Shown one piece after another: positions 16,023 to 23,992 of a stretch of DNA of 64,000 bases. The first letter of the stretch is position 1. Each line of letters opens with the position of its first letter. Both the position numbers and the translations under genes were made by a program. Source of the DNA: an uncultured Clostridium sp. Lineage in GTDB: Bacteria > Bacillota_I > Bacilli_A > RF39 > UBA660. The stretch is taken from contig CAJJPX010000004.1 in assembly GCA_905193755.1 (NCBI GenBank), positions 1 through 64,000 on the forward strand, read 5' to 3'. The notes under the pieces are model-generated. The model made no database searches and had not been told where the DNA came from. It was given only the letters and a program-made list of their open reading frames with translations.

Positions 16023-16775
16023 TCATTTGTTTTTTAATATAAATTTGCATTTTGGGTAATTTGAACAACCAATAAATTCTCCATATTTACCATTTCTTTT
16101 AACTAGATTTCCACCACATTTAGGACATCTTTTTTTATCTTCTTGTGATATATTTTTTACATGCTTTATATGTTCTTTTCTTTTTTCTTTGTCTATTATA
16201 TTTGATTTATTAATTATATCTACTATCTCTTGTATGTTATCTATTGTGTTTTCTTCATAGCTCTGTATTCTTGTTAATAAATCATTTATATATATTATTT
16301 CGTTTGAATTTACTTTGAATGTTCCTCTTCCAGATACGCAAACTAAAGGTATTATCTGTTTGTCTTCTAAGTTTAATAATTTTTTTAATGTTTCTTTATG
16401 ACCATAATTTTGTCTTAATGGATTATTTATATATACTTTTTTGTTACCTGCTTTATAAATCCAATTATGTTCTTCTTTTTTACCATATACATATCCATTC
16501 CACTGTTTTGTTTCAATAACAAATAAACCATGCTTAGAAATTACCAAATGATCAATTTGAGTTGTTTTATTTTCGTCTATTTGTAACATTAAATCATTAT
16601 ATACTATATATTCATCTTTTGGAAGTTTATTAACTTCTCTTTTTACCCAAAATTCTCCTGCTTTACCTGTTATCTTTTTTGAGAATATTGCACAAAATAA
16701 TCCACTTAAAACTACTATCCAATAAAATGGATTTGATAAAATAGTTTTTATAAGTGTATTTGCAAACTGATTCAT
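16023..16775 (-). CDS. NERD-domain protein with C-terminal topoisomerase-type zinc finger
   Basis: Membrane-anchored nuclease-related protein, 250 residues. An N-terminal hydrophobic segment (about 12-32) precedes the NERD domain: G-E-x-x-V-K-R-E-V-N ... I-D-H-L-V-I-S-K-H-G-L-F-V-I-E-T-K-Q-W-x-G, with the E-x-K triad remnant of a PD-(D/E)xK-like fold. The C-terminus (about 215-250) is a C4 finger C-P-K-C-G-G-N-L-V-K-R-N-G-K-Y-G-E-F-I-G-C-S-N-Y-P-x-C, as in topoisomerase I tails. Start at 16775 after GGATGTGATT. NERD proteins are predicted DNA-processing enzymes; activity is not proven. Confidence 0.88.
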   Translation of the reverse strand: MNQFANTLIKTILSNPFYWIVVLSGLFCAIFSKKITGKAGEFWVKREVNKLPKDEYIVYNDLMLQIDENKTTQIDHLVISKHGLFVIETKQWNGYVYGKKEEHNWIYKAGNKKVYINNPLRQNYGHKETLKKLLNLEDKQIIPLVCVSGRGTFKVNSNEIIYINDLLTRIQSYEENTIDNIQEIVDIINKSNIIDKEKRKEHIKHVKNISQEDKKRCPKCGGNLVKRNGKYGEFIGCSNYPKCKFILKNK

Positions 16776-16808
16776 AATAATCACATCCACTTTTATTTTA
16801 ACATAAAA

Positions 16809-16830
16809 ACTATGTAATTTCTTACATAGT
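16809..16830 (-). terminator. Terminator of the dlt operon
   Basis: On the minus strand the stem ACTATGTAA / TTACATAGT with a GAAA tetraloop is followed by TTTTTATG, six bases after the stop codon of the last dlt gene. Confidence 0.85.
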
Positions 16831-16836
16831 CTTATA

Positions 16837-17877
16837 TTATTTACCTAGTTTTTCTAGTTCTTTTATATCATTTTTATAAGTTTCTAGATCTTTGTTCCAT
16901 CTTGCAATTAGTTTTTCATCATGTTTATCAAATTTATAATTATCATTTATATATTTACCTAAGTAATTTGATACTTTAGTAGCACCATATACATTTAAGT
17001 GATCTCCTTCATCACAAGTATCTTCTTTGAAGTCTAATTTAAAGTCTTTATAGTTTAAATTTAAGTCAGTAAATTTAATACCATTTTCTTTAGCGTAATC
17101 ACTTACTGTATTACTTCTTTCTCTTTTCCATGAATCTGGTGAAGGAATCCATATAAACTCTATATCAATACCCTCTTCTTTTGCTGTTTTAACTATTAGG
17201 TCTATATATTTTTTATTGGTATCATTTAGTTTAGCTCTCTTATCACTATCATAGATATAATCTTTAGTATATCCTTTTTTTACTGTTGTTATATCCATTC
17301 CTTTATGTGGATTATAATAGTCACTTAAAGCATATTTAAAGTCATTTTTATTTAATTCATTATATCTTGAATGATATCCTAGTATTGGCATAATCATAGA
17401 TGCTTTTTGTCCATAACTAAAGTTAAATGTTTTGTCTGTTAGAGCATCTATTTTATTCTTACTTAGTTTCATATTATCAAATACTTTTTTATAGTTACCA
17501 GTAGATGATTGATTATTAAAGAAGAAGTTATCAACATTTAAGAATATTACTTTTGGTTTTTGAGTTTTTAATGCTTCAATTAGCATATAGTAACAAGTCC
17601 ATATTCTTTGTCCAGCTGATACGTAACTATAACTTGTAATATTATAGTCTTCCCATATTTTCATAGGTGAAACTCCCCTATAAGTATCAGAGTTTCCTAA
17701 GAAAAGAACATCTATTGTATTTTTTGGTTCTGCATAGTACCCTCTTGTTATAAAACTATGAGAGTTATCATCATTAGTAATCCATTTAGGAATAAATAAT
17801 CTATCTAGGAAGTATATTGTTGTTAATGATAATATGATGAATGCTACTATACTTAATATTTCATTTCTTACTTTCAT
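16837..17877 (-). CDS. DltD-like SGNH-fold membrane-anchored protein of the D-alanylation operon
   Basis: A 346-residue protein with an N-terminal membrane anchor (about residues 8-28) and an extracytoplasmic SGNH-like domain. The segment V-L-F-L-G-N-S-D-T-Y-R-G (about 60) carries the block I G-N-S-D/H motif, and D-E-G-D-H-L-N-V-Y-G-A-T near residue 283 carries the D-x-x-H block V pair. It is the final gene of an AMP-ligase/carrier/MBOAT operon, the place occupied by DltD, which hands D-Ala to teichoic acid. It differs from classical DltD in length and sequence, so it could instead serve another acyl transfer. ATG follows AGGAGG. Confidence 0.75.
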   Translation of the reverse strand: MKVRNEILSIVAFIILSLTTIYFLDRLFIPKWITNDDNSHSFITRGYYAEPKNTIDVLFLGNSDTYRGVSPMKIWEDYNITSYSYVSAGQRIWTCYYMLIEALKTQKPKVIFLNVDNFFFNNQSSTGNYKKVFDNMKLSKNKIDALTDKTFNFSYGQKASMIMPILGYHSRYNELNKNDFKYALSDYYNPHKGMDITTVKKGYTKDYIYDSDKRAKLNDTNKKYIDLIVKTAKEEGIDIEFIWIPSPDSWKRERSNTVSDYAKENGIKFTDLNLNYKDFKLDFKEDTCDEGDHLNVYGATKVSNYLGKYINDNYKFDKHDEKLIARWNKDLETYKNDIKELEKLGK

Positions 17878-17886
17878 GTTGCCCTC

Positions 17887-19422
17887 CTAAAACTGTCCAT
17901 ATATAAAGTCACTAGCATTATAACCTGGACCATATATTCCAAATACTAAAATCATAACTATTAATATATAATAAACTAAATACTTATTAAATGGGAAACT
18001 ATTAACAATTTCTTCATTTACTTTTTTACCTTTTTCTTCTCTAAATGCTATAAAGAATAATAATGCTATGAATAAAATTATTATTATGAAATCTATTATA
18101 GAAAGTCCATAACTCATTATACCTTTACTTGTACCTGTAAAGATTCTGCCAATCATTTTGAAAGCTTCTGTAAATGTGGATGCTCTAAATATTGTCATAC
18201 CTATTACTACGAATATCCACGTTCTAAGTACTTTAAGAGAGTCTAATACTTTTTTATTTATCTTATCAGTTTTAATCTTATTAAATAGTGGTTCTAGAAG
18301 TAAACCTATCATCATTATAACGTAATAGTAAAGTCCATATAGTATGTATTTACTACTAGCTCCATGCCATAGTCCATTTAAGAACCATACGAAGAATAAT
18401 GGTACTGCACTCATAAAGAATTTACATAGATATTTAGATAAATGCTTGTTGTTAAATGCAGATAATTTCATATTGAATTTTGATAAACTTACTGGATAGA
18501 ATACATAATCTTTTAAGAATGTTCCTAGTGTTATATGCCAACGTCTCCAAAATTCTTCTACGCTTTTTGATAAGAATGGTCTATTAAAGTTACTAGGTAG
18601 GTCTATTCCAAATAGTTTAGCTCCACCTATGGCCATATCCATAAATCCACTAAATTCAGCATATATTTGTATAGTATAAAGTATCATTGCTAATAATACA
18701 GAGAATCCACCTATATCTGTACCAAATATATTGTTAACAAATATACCTGCTCTATCTGCTATTACCATTTTCTTAAATAAACCGAATAAGATTAACATGC
18801 ATCCAGAGTGTATCATATTATAATTAAAGTCATTACCATTATATATTTTATCCCCTACATCATCAAATCTAGCAATAGGTCCTTCTTGTACACTTGGGAA
18901 AAATATAATATAAAGTATTACTTTGAATGGGTTAGTTGAAGCTTTATATTTACCTCTATAAACATCTGTTATATAAGATATAGCCATTAATGTATAATAA
19001 GATATACCTAATGGTAAAACAATCTTACTAAATGGTTCTGATAGTTTTAAACCAAATATACTATTAACACTACTAACTAAGAAGTTAGAGTATTTTAAAT
19101 ATACAAGTAATCCAATATTAATTAGTAAACATAAAGATAATATTAGTTTCTTATAAGTTTTATTCTTACGTTTGAATTCTTTTTTTAATTCTTTATCTTC
19201 ACTATCACATTTTCTATCATTTATTTTATTAATTATAAGTCCAAAACCATATATACTTAGTGCACCTATTAATGCATATATTATTAGGCTTTTACTCATT
19301 AAATAGTAGTAAGCTATACTACATATAAATATTGCTATCCATCTATATTTTTTAGGTATTATATAATAAAGTATTAAGCATACAAAAAGTAAAACAAAAT
19401 ACTTAAGTAAATTTGCTAACAT
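17887..19422 (-). CDS. dltB: MBOAT-family acyltransferase, DltB
   Basis: A polytopic membrane O-acyltransferase of 511 residues that moves the activated D-alanyl group across or at the membrane. MBOAT signatures: P-S-V-Q-E-G-P-I-A-R-F, the S-V-E-E-F-W-R-R-W-H-I-T-L-G-T-F-L-K-D-Y-V-F-Y-P box with conserved residues, and the catalytic-type His in W-F-L-N-G-L-W-H-G-A-S. About ten hydrophobic segments. It starts one base after the carrier-protein stop, with AAGGAAG inside that gene. In Bacillus the order is A-B-C-D; here the carrier gene comes before this one. Alternative: acylation of another polymer, as in AlgI relatives. Confidence 0.85.
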   Translation of the reverse strand: MLANLLKYFVLLFVCLILYYIIPKKYRWIAIFICSIAYYYLMSKSLIIYALIGALSIYGFGLIINKINDRKCDSEDKELKKEFKRKNKTYKKLILSLCLLINIGLLVYLKYSNFLVSSVNSIFGLKLSEPFSKIVLPLGISYYTLMAISYITDVYRGKYKASTNPFKVILYIIFFPSVQEGPIARFDDVGDKIYNGNDFNYNMIHSGCMLILFGLFKKMVIADRAGIFVNNIFGTDIGGFSVLLAMILYTIQIYAEFSGFMDMAIGGAKLFGIDLPSNFNRPFLSKSVEEFWRRWHITLGTFLKDYVFYPVSLSKFNMKLSAFNNKHLSKYLCKFFMSAVPLFFVWFLNGLWHGASSKYILYGLYYYVIMMIGLLLEPLFNKIKTDKINKKVLDSLKVLRTWIFVVIGMTIFRASTFTEAFKMIGRIFTGTSKGIMSYGLSIIDFIIIILFIALLFFIAFREEKGKKVNEEIVNSFPFNKYLVYYILIVMILVFGIYGPGYNASDFIYGQF

Positions 19423-19423
19423 A

Positions 19424-19651
19424 CTAATCTTCCTTTAATTTACTAACTGTTTTCCATAATGCTTCTGCGCTATTGAAGTTTTCAGGTATTACTTCGTTAA
19501 CAGTAAATTTTATATCGAATTCTTCACTTAATTTTGAAATAATAGCTATGATATCAAATGATTCTAAGATACCATCATCTATTAAAGATTTTTCTTTTTT
19601 AAAGTCTACTCCTGGTTTAACGCTTTCTAAAATTTCAATTACTTTTTCCAT
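19424..19651 (-). CDS. dltC: D-alanyl carrier protein DltC
   Basis: A 75-residue acyl-carrier-type protein. The phosphopantetheine attachment Ser lies in I-L-E-S-F-D-I-I (about residue 32), in the family's usual D/E-S-F/L/M context, with a preceding D-D-G. Length and acidic composition fit DltC. It would carry D-Ala as a thioester from DltA to the MBOAT protein. The start codon lies two bases after the DltA stop and follows GGAGATG. Placement between dltA and dltB, rather than after dltB, is the main difference from the textbook operon. Confidence 0.88.
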   Translation of the reverse strand: MEKVIEILESVKPGVDFKKEKSLIDDGILESFDIIAIISKLSEEFDIKFTVNEVIPENFNSAEALWKTVSKLKED

Positions 19652-19653
19652 TA

Positions 19654-21153
19654 TTACATCTCCTCATACATTTCTTTTAATTTTACTCTATCTATTTTAC
19701 CATTTGCATTATATGGCATTTTACTTACTTTTATTATTTTGTTTGGTCTCATATAACTAACAAGTTTTTCACAAGCAAATTTGTTAACATCTTCTTCTTT
19801 AAGTTTGTTTCCTTCATAGAATAATACTATTTGTTTATTGTTAGAATCGTATATACAAGCACATAGTGTTATACCATCTAATGCATTTATGTTAGTTTCT
19901 ATTTCTCCTAGTTCTATTCTATAACCCATATGTTTTATTTGAAAGTCTTTTCTTGATAGATATATAAGTTCATTATATTCATTGTATTTAACTATGTCAC
20001 CTGTTCTATAGATATATTCAATGAATGATTTATTAAGTGGATTTTGGATAAATGTTGTATCTGTTTTTTCTTTGTTGTTATAGTATCCTAGTCCTAGAAT
20101 TGAACCTTTTATGCAAAGTTCTCCTTCTTCACTTTCATTATTGTTTTCATCTAGTATTATTGCTTCACAGTTATTACATGGTTTTCCGATTGGTAGAGTT
20201 TCATTATCTTTGAAGTCTCTATTTACTACATAGTATGTACATATATCAGTAAGTTCAGTTGGTCCATATAGGTTAGCGTACATTAACTTTGGTAATGCTT
20301 TTCTCCATATATTTAATGGTTTCATAGGCATTACTTCTCCTGCAAATAATACTTTACGTAGATATCTTGGTTTTATCGCATCAAATGTCTTTAAGTTAGC
20401 TACGATTGATAATGCTGAAGGAACCCAATATATTGTGTTTACTTTATGTTCATCCATAAACTTTATTAGGTTTAGTGGGAATGAGAAGTAACTCTTTGGA
20501 ATTATTACAAACGTGCTTCCATTCATTATAGTACTAAATATATCTGATACTGACATACTGAAGTAAAATGGTGTTTGACTACCAAATATAGTTTTTGATG
20601 TTATATCAAATGTTTCAGAAAACCACTTACTGTAAGATATAACTGATTTATGTGATATAACACTACCTTTAGGTACTCCAGTTGAACCACTTGTGAATAA
20701 TATATACATAGGATTAATATCTATGATACGAGAATTTATATTATCTAATAGTTCTTCATCAATATTGTTAGATTCTTCTATATTCATTAATTCATAATTC
20801 AAGTTATAACTTTTAAATTTGTCTATATTTTTATTATCAGATATAACTAGTGATGGATTTAATGTTTCTAGAATACTAGTTACTCTATTAAGAGGCATAT
20901 TTACATCTAATACAGTATAAAAGTTTCCACTATAAGTTACACCTATCATAGAACTTAAGCAATTAATAGTTTTATCTATGAATATAGCAATAGGCTTATT
21001 ATAAAGATTATACTTTGATATAGATGTAGCTATTTTTCTAGAATAATCTCTAAAGTCAATATATGTAATGCTCTTATCTTTTTCAACAAAAGCTACTTTG
21101 TCACCATTCTTTTTACATATTTCATCTAAATAGTTTGTTATGCATTTTTTCAT
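19654..21153 (-). CDS. dltA: D-alanine--D-alanyl carrier protein ligase DltA
   Basis: A 499-residue adenylate-forming enzyme that activates D-Ala with ATP and loads it on the carrier. Core motifs: A3 I-L-F-T-S-G-S-T-G-V-P-K-G (about 145-157), A5 N-L-Y-G-P-T-E, A7 Y-R-T-G-D, A8 R-K-D-F-Q-I-K-x-x-G-Y-R-I-E-L-G-E-I-E, and A10 N-G-K-I-D-R. Length equals typical DltA (~503). It heads the four-gene operon; the ATG follows GGGTG. D-alanylation lowers wall negative charge and protects from cationic peptides. A ligase for another amino acid cannot be excluded from motifs alone. Confidence 0.87.
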   Translation of the reverse strand: MKKCITNYLDEICKKNGDKVAFVEKDKSITYIDFRDYSRKIATSISKYNLYNKPIAIFIDKTINCLSSMIGVTYSGNFYTVLDVNMPLNRVTSILETLNPSLVISDNKNIDKFKSYNLNYELMNIEESNNIDEELLDNINSRIIDINPMYILFTSGSTGVPKGSVISHKSVISYSKWFSETFDITSKTIFGSQTPFYFSMSVSDIFSTIMNGSTFVIIPKSYFSFPLNLIKFMDEHKVNTIYWVPSALSIVANLKTFDAIKPRYLRKVLFAGEVMPMKPLNIWRKALPKLMYANLYGPTELTDICTYYVVNRDFKDNETLPIGKPCNNCEAIILDENNNESEEGELCIKGSILGLGYYNNKEKTDTTFIQNPLNKSFIEYIYRTGDIVKYNEYNELIYLSRKDFQIKHMGYRIELGEIETNINALDGITLCACIYDSNNKQIVLFYEGNKLKEEDVNKFACEKLVSYMRPNKIIKVSKMPYNANGKIDRVKLKEMYEEM

Positions 21154-21201
21154 AAAATTTTCACACCCATTGTAAGTATATCATAATTAAATAGTAAATA
21201 A

Positions 21202-21221
21202 AAACTAGTTTTCACTAGTTT
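21202..21221 (-). terminator. Terminator of the DUF2130 gene
   Basis: On the minus strand AAACTAGT / ACTAGTTT with a four-base loop, then TTTTTATTT; the stem begins within the 3' end of the coding sequence. Confidence 0.75.
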
Positions 21222-22527
21222 CTATGATTGATTCTTTTGATTTTGGTTTTTCTTCTTTTAGTTTGTCAAACATTTCAGTCATTGTCTTGTTGTTATGAGT
21301 TAATCTTTTTATAGATAAATCTTCTGCTTTATTGTTAGCAAGACGTAGGTTATCATCTGTCTTAAGTAGATGTTCTTTTGTTTTTTGTAGGTGATCAATA
21401 GTTTTATCAATCTCTTCGATTGCTTTAGCAAATCTTTCACTAGCAAGTCTATAGTTTCTACCGAATCCTTCTTTGAATGCATTAATGTTTTCTTCAAAGT
21501 GTGTTATATCAATATTTTGATTCTTTATAAGTTCTAGTTCTTTTCTATATTCTAGAGATTTATTAGCTAAATTTCTTATTAAAGTAATTAGCGGTATAAA
21601 GAATTGAGGTCTTATAACATACATTTTGTCATAAAGATGAGAAACATCTACGATACCATCATTATAGTAGTCATTATCTACTTCAAGAAGTGTTACTAGT
21701 ACTGCATATTCACATTTCTTTTCCCTTCTATCTTTATCTAGTTCTTTAAAGAAGTCTTCATTTTTATGCTTAGTAGATGTTGTATCAGCTTCGTTTTTCA
21801 TTTCAAACATAATAGATACTATTTCATTACCATCATCATCGTAATCTCTAAATATAAAGTCACCTTTAGAACCCGTTCTAGCATCATTATCTTTTTCAAA
21901 ATAAGCATTTTTAAATAGTGGTCTTAATCTATTAAATTCAATGTTACAATGTTGTTCTAAAGATTCTCCTATCATTTTAGTAGATTGTTTTGCTTTGAAA
22001 TCTTTATAGTATGCAATTTGTTCATCTTTATCTTTAAGTTTAGATTCATAAGAATCCTTAATAGTATTTTCTTTTAATTCGTGTTCTTTAGCTATAATAG
22101 TAAGTTCACTACTTAAGTCAGATATTTTTTTATCTTTCTCAGTTATTGCTTTTTGAATTTCAAGTTCACTCTTAGACGCTTGTAATTCTATTTTACTTTT
22201 AAGCTCGGATATTTCTAAATCACGTTTAGATAATTCTTCTTGATATTGTTTTTCTAGTTTTGATAGAGTTTGTTCTTCTTTAGTTTTAAGTTCACTCTTT
22301 AGAGTAGTTATTTCTAAATCTTTTTCATTTAATGATTTAGTTAGTTCTTCTTTGATATGTGCTTCAGCAAGTTTAATACTACTTTCTTTATCTCTTTTGT
22401 GTTCTTGTTCTCTTAGTTCTAACTCTTTTTCAAATTCTTTATCTCTTATTTGTTTTACTACTTTGTCATAATCACTTTCATCTATTTGAAAGACTGTTCC
22501 ACAGTTTGGACATTTTATTTCGTTCAT
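21205..22527 (-). CDS. DUF2130 coiled-coil protein with N-terminal zinc ribbon
   Basis: A 440-residue cytosolic protein. It opens with I-K-C-P-N-C-G-T-V-F (CxxC knuckle) and continues with a long coiled coil of about 150 residues rich in E/K/L heptads. The DUF2130 core follows (about 185-330): S-T-K-M-I-G-E-S-L-E-Q-H-C, A-Y-F-E-K-D-N-D-A-R-T-G-S-K-G-D-F-I-F-R and the E-M-K-N-E-A-D segment, whose D ... E-x-K arrangement resembles a PD-(D/E)xK nuclease core. A second coiled coil ends the protein. Function is unknown for the family; a nucleic-acid role is inferred from the nuclease-like core. ATG follows AAGGAGG. Confidence 0.85.
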   Translation of the reverse strand: MNEIKCPNCGTVFQIDESDYDKVVKQIRDKEFEKELELREQEHKRDKESSIKLAEAHIKEELTKSLNEKDLEITTLKSELKTKEEQTLSKLEKQYQEELSKRDLEISELKSKIELQASKSELEIQKAITEKDKKISDLSSELTIIAKEHELKENTIKDSYESKLKDKDEQIAYYKDFKAKQSTKMIGESLEQHCNIEFNRLRPLFKNAYFEKDNDARTGSKGDFIFRDYDDDGNEIVSIMFEMKNEADTTSTKHKNEDFFKELDKDRREKKCEYAVLVTLLEVDNDYYNDGIVDVSHLYDKMYVIRPQFFIPLITLIRNLANKSLEYRKELELIKNQNIDITHFEENINAFKEGFGRNYRLASERFAKAIEEIDKTIDHLQKTKEHLLKTDDNLRLANNKAEDLSIKRLTHNNKTMTEMFDKLKEEKPKSKESIIETSEN

Positions 22528-22536
22528 TGTTCCTCC

Positions 22537-22740
22537 TTATAAATATAGACTTTTTCCTACTACATAGTCATTGATATCAAATCCATTATTTTGTGCGATA
22601 TTTATGAGTTCACTTGGACTAGCATTTTCTACTCTTGATAGTTCAATCATTGCTTGTGGTGAACCATTAAACATAGCTGTACCAAAATAATCTATTAAGT
22701 CTCTTCTGAGTCTTTCTATATCAATTTCATAATTATTCAT
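22537..22740 (-). CDS. Small unknown protein
   Basis: A 67-residue product read from the ATG at 22740, after AGGTG; a GTG 12 bases upstream would contain the ribosome site. The sequence M-N-N-Y-E-I-D-I-E-R-L-R-R-D-L-I-D-Y-F-G-T-A-M-F is followed by helices with A-S-P-S-E-L-I-N-I-A-Q-N-N-G-F-D-I-N-D-Y. It looks like a soluble helical bundle; no signal or metal motif. It ends 10 bases before the DUF2130 gene and is likely co-transcribed with it. I do not recognise the family firmly. Confidence 0.65.
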   Translation of the reverse strand: MNNYEIDIERLRRDLIDYFGTAMFNGSPQAMIELSRVENASPSELINIAQNNGFDINDYVVGKSLYL

Positions 22741-22773
22741 TTCACACCTCACACGTACATTATAACATACAAA

Positions 22774-22799
22774 AAGAAGTTTATTTCTTTAAACTTCTT
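22774..22799 (-). terminator. Terminator of the transglutaminase-like gene
   Basis: Stem AAGAAGTTT / AAACTTCTT with an eight-base loop, then TTTTTG on the minus strand; it overlaps the stop codon. Confidence 0.75.
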
Positions 22800-23869
22800 A
22801 CATGTCTTTCAATTCTTGATTTGTCTTCAATTGTTAAAAATGCATGAGGATATATTGTTGGATAAATTTCATTTGAATATGGTTTATAACCTGCTCTATC
22901 TACATTTCCAAACATTCCTTGCATTGTTAAACATACTTGATATAATTCATCATTTACTACTACTCCAGTCCACATATGGCTTTCTCCTGTTGGAATCGAA
23001 CCCGAAATCAATTGACAATTAACATCTAAATATGGGTTAAATAACATTGATCTATATAATCTTGACTGTCCTTCACATACACCTGATTTATGTGTTAGAG
23101 TTCCATATGGTTTTGATTCATAACGTGATTCAGATGGTTTTAAAACAATACATCCACGTTCTCTAGAGCTCATTGTTCTATCACCTGCAAATCTTATTGT
23201 GTTATGTATATCATTATAGACCAAAAACATTTTATCAAATTCAGTTAGTCTTTGAAAATGATATTTACTTTCTAATATATTAGCATAATTTACTATAAAT
23301 CTTTTTAATCTTATAGCATCTTCTAAGTCACTATTATTTGCTTTTCCATAATTGAAATATAACTTTTCACTTAGTGTTCTTATTACGTTATCCGATAACC
23401 ATATTAAGTCATCTTGACCTAAACCAATAATTTTACCTTGTGCTTCATCAAGTCTTAAACTAGTTAATTGACTTGGATTTCTATTAATTGTTAATATTAA
23501 AGATGTTGCATCTTTATATCTCCAGTTCATACGTTTCATTAATTCATTATATAATCTAAAAGAATCATCTGATGTATAAAATATAATTTGCCTTACATTT
23601 GGCATTGAATTAATTTTTTCAAGTAAATATAATCTTTTTAATTTTTCATCTATAGTGTTTGGTACTGTTTCATCAAATATAACAAAGTCTTTTTCATATG
23701 AATCATTAGGCTTTGCTTCACTAATGAATTTATCAAATTTATCATAAGTTATATGGTAAGTAATCTTTCCATTAAGTATTCTTATATTTCCTCTTATATT
23801 TGCTTTTTTTGGTTGAGATACTCTTACATCATATTGATTAGTTCTAACATAACTTGCAAATCTATCCAT
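22781..23869 (-). CDS. Transglutaminase-like cysteine-peptidase-fold protein, cytosolic
   Basis: A 362-residue protein without signal peptide. The C-terminal half has the transglutaminase-like pattern: S-G-V-C-E-G-Q-S-R-L-Y-R-S-M-L (about residue 260, putative catalytic Cys at an N-terminal helix end), then G-E-S-H-M-W-T-G-V-V-V (His strand) and a downstream acidic/polar residue in the V-N-D-E-L-Y-Q-V segment. The N-terminal 200 residues are not recognised. Such proteins may be peptidases or inactive scaffolds. ATG follows AAGGGGG. It stands alone with its own terminator. Confidence is high for the gene and moderate for the fold. Confidence 0.7.
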   Translation of the reverse strand: MDRFASYVRTNQYDVRVSQPKKANIRGNIRILNGKITYHITYDKFDKFISEAKPNDSYEKDFVIFDETVPNTIDEKLKRLYLLEKINSMPNVRQIIFYTSDDSFRLYNELMKRMNWRYKDATSLILTINRNPSQLTSLRLDEAQGKIIGLGQDDLIWLSDNVIRTLSEKLYFNYGKANNSDLEDAIRLKRFIVNYANILESKYHFQRLTEFDKMFLVYNDIHNTIRFAGDRTMSSRERGCIVLKPSESRYESKPYGTLTHKSGVCEGQSRLYRSMLFNPYLDVNCQLISGSIPTGESHMWTGVVVNDELYQVCLTMQGMFGNVDRAGYKPYSNEIYPTIYPHAFLTIEDKSRIERHVRSLKK

Positions 23870-23957
23870 GATGTCCCCCTTTTAAATGTTTTGTATTATA
23901 TCATAAATGATACTACTAGTCAATTAAGTGTAAATTTCATTTGGTTTACAAAATTAA

Positions 23958-23992
23958 AAATAGTATTTACTTTTTGGGGGTAAATACTATTT
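23958..23992 (-). terminator. Long-stem terminator of the esterase gene
   Basis: A 13-bp perfect stem (AAATAGTATTTAC at 23958-23970 with its complement at 23980-23992) overlaps the stop codon and is followed by a T-rich stretch on the minus strand. Confidence 0.85.

Noticed and set aside
16023..16025. Possible TGA=Trp recoding as in Mollicutes
   Set aside because: TGA ends several well-bounded genes (NERD protein, AGCS symporter, Cse60-like protein) and Trp is encoded by TGG throughout.
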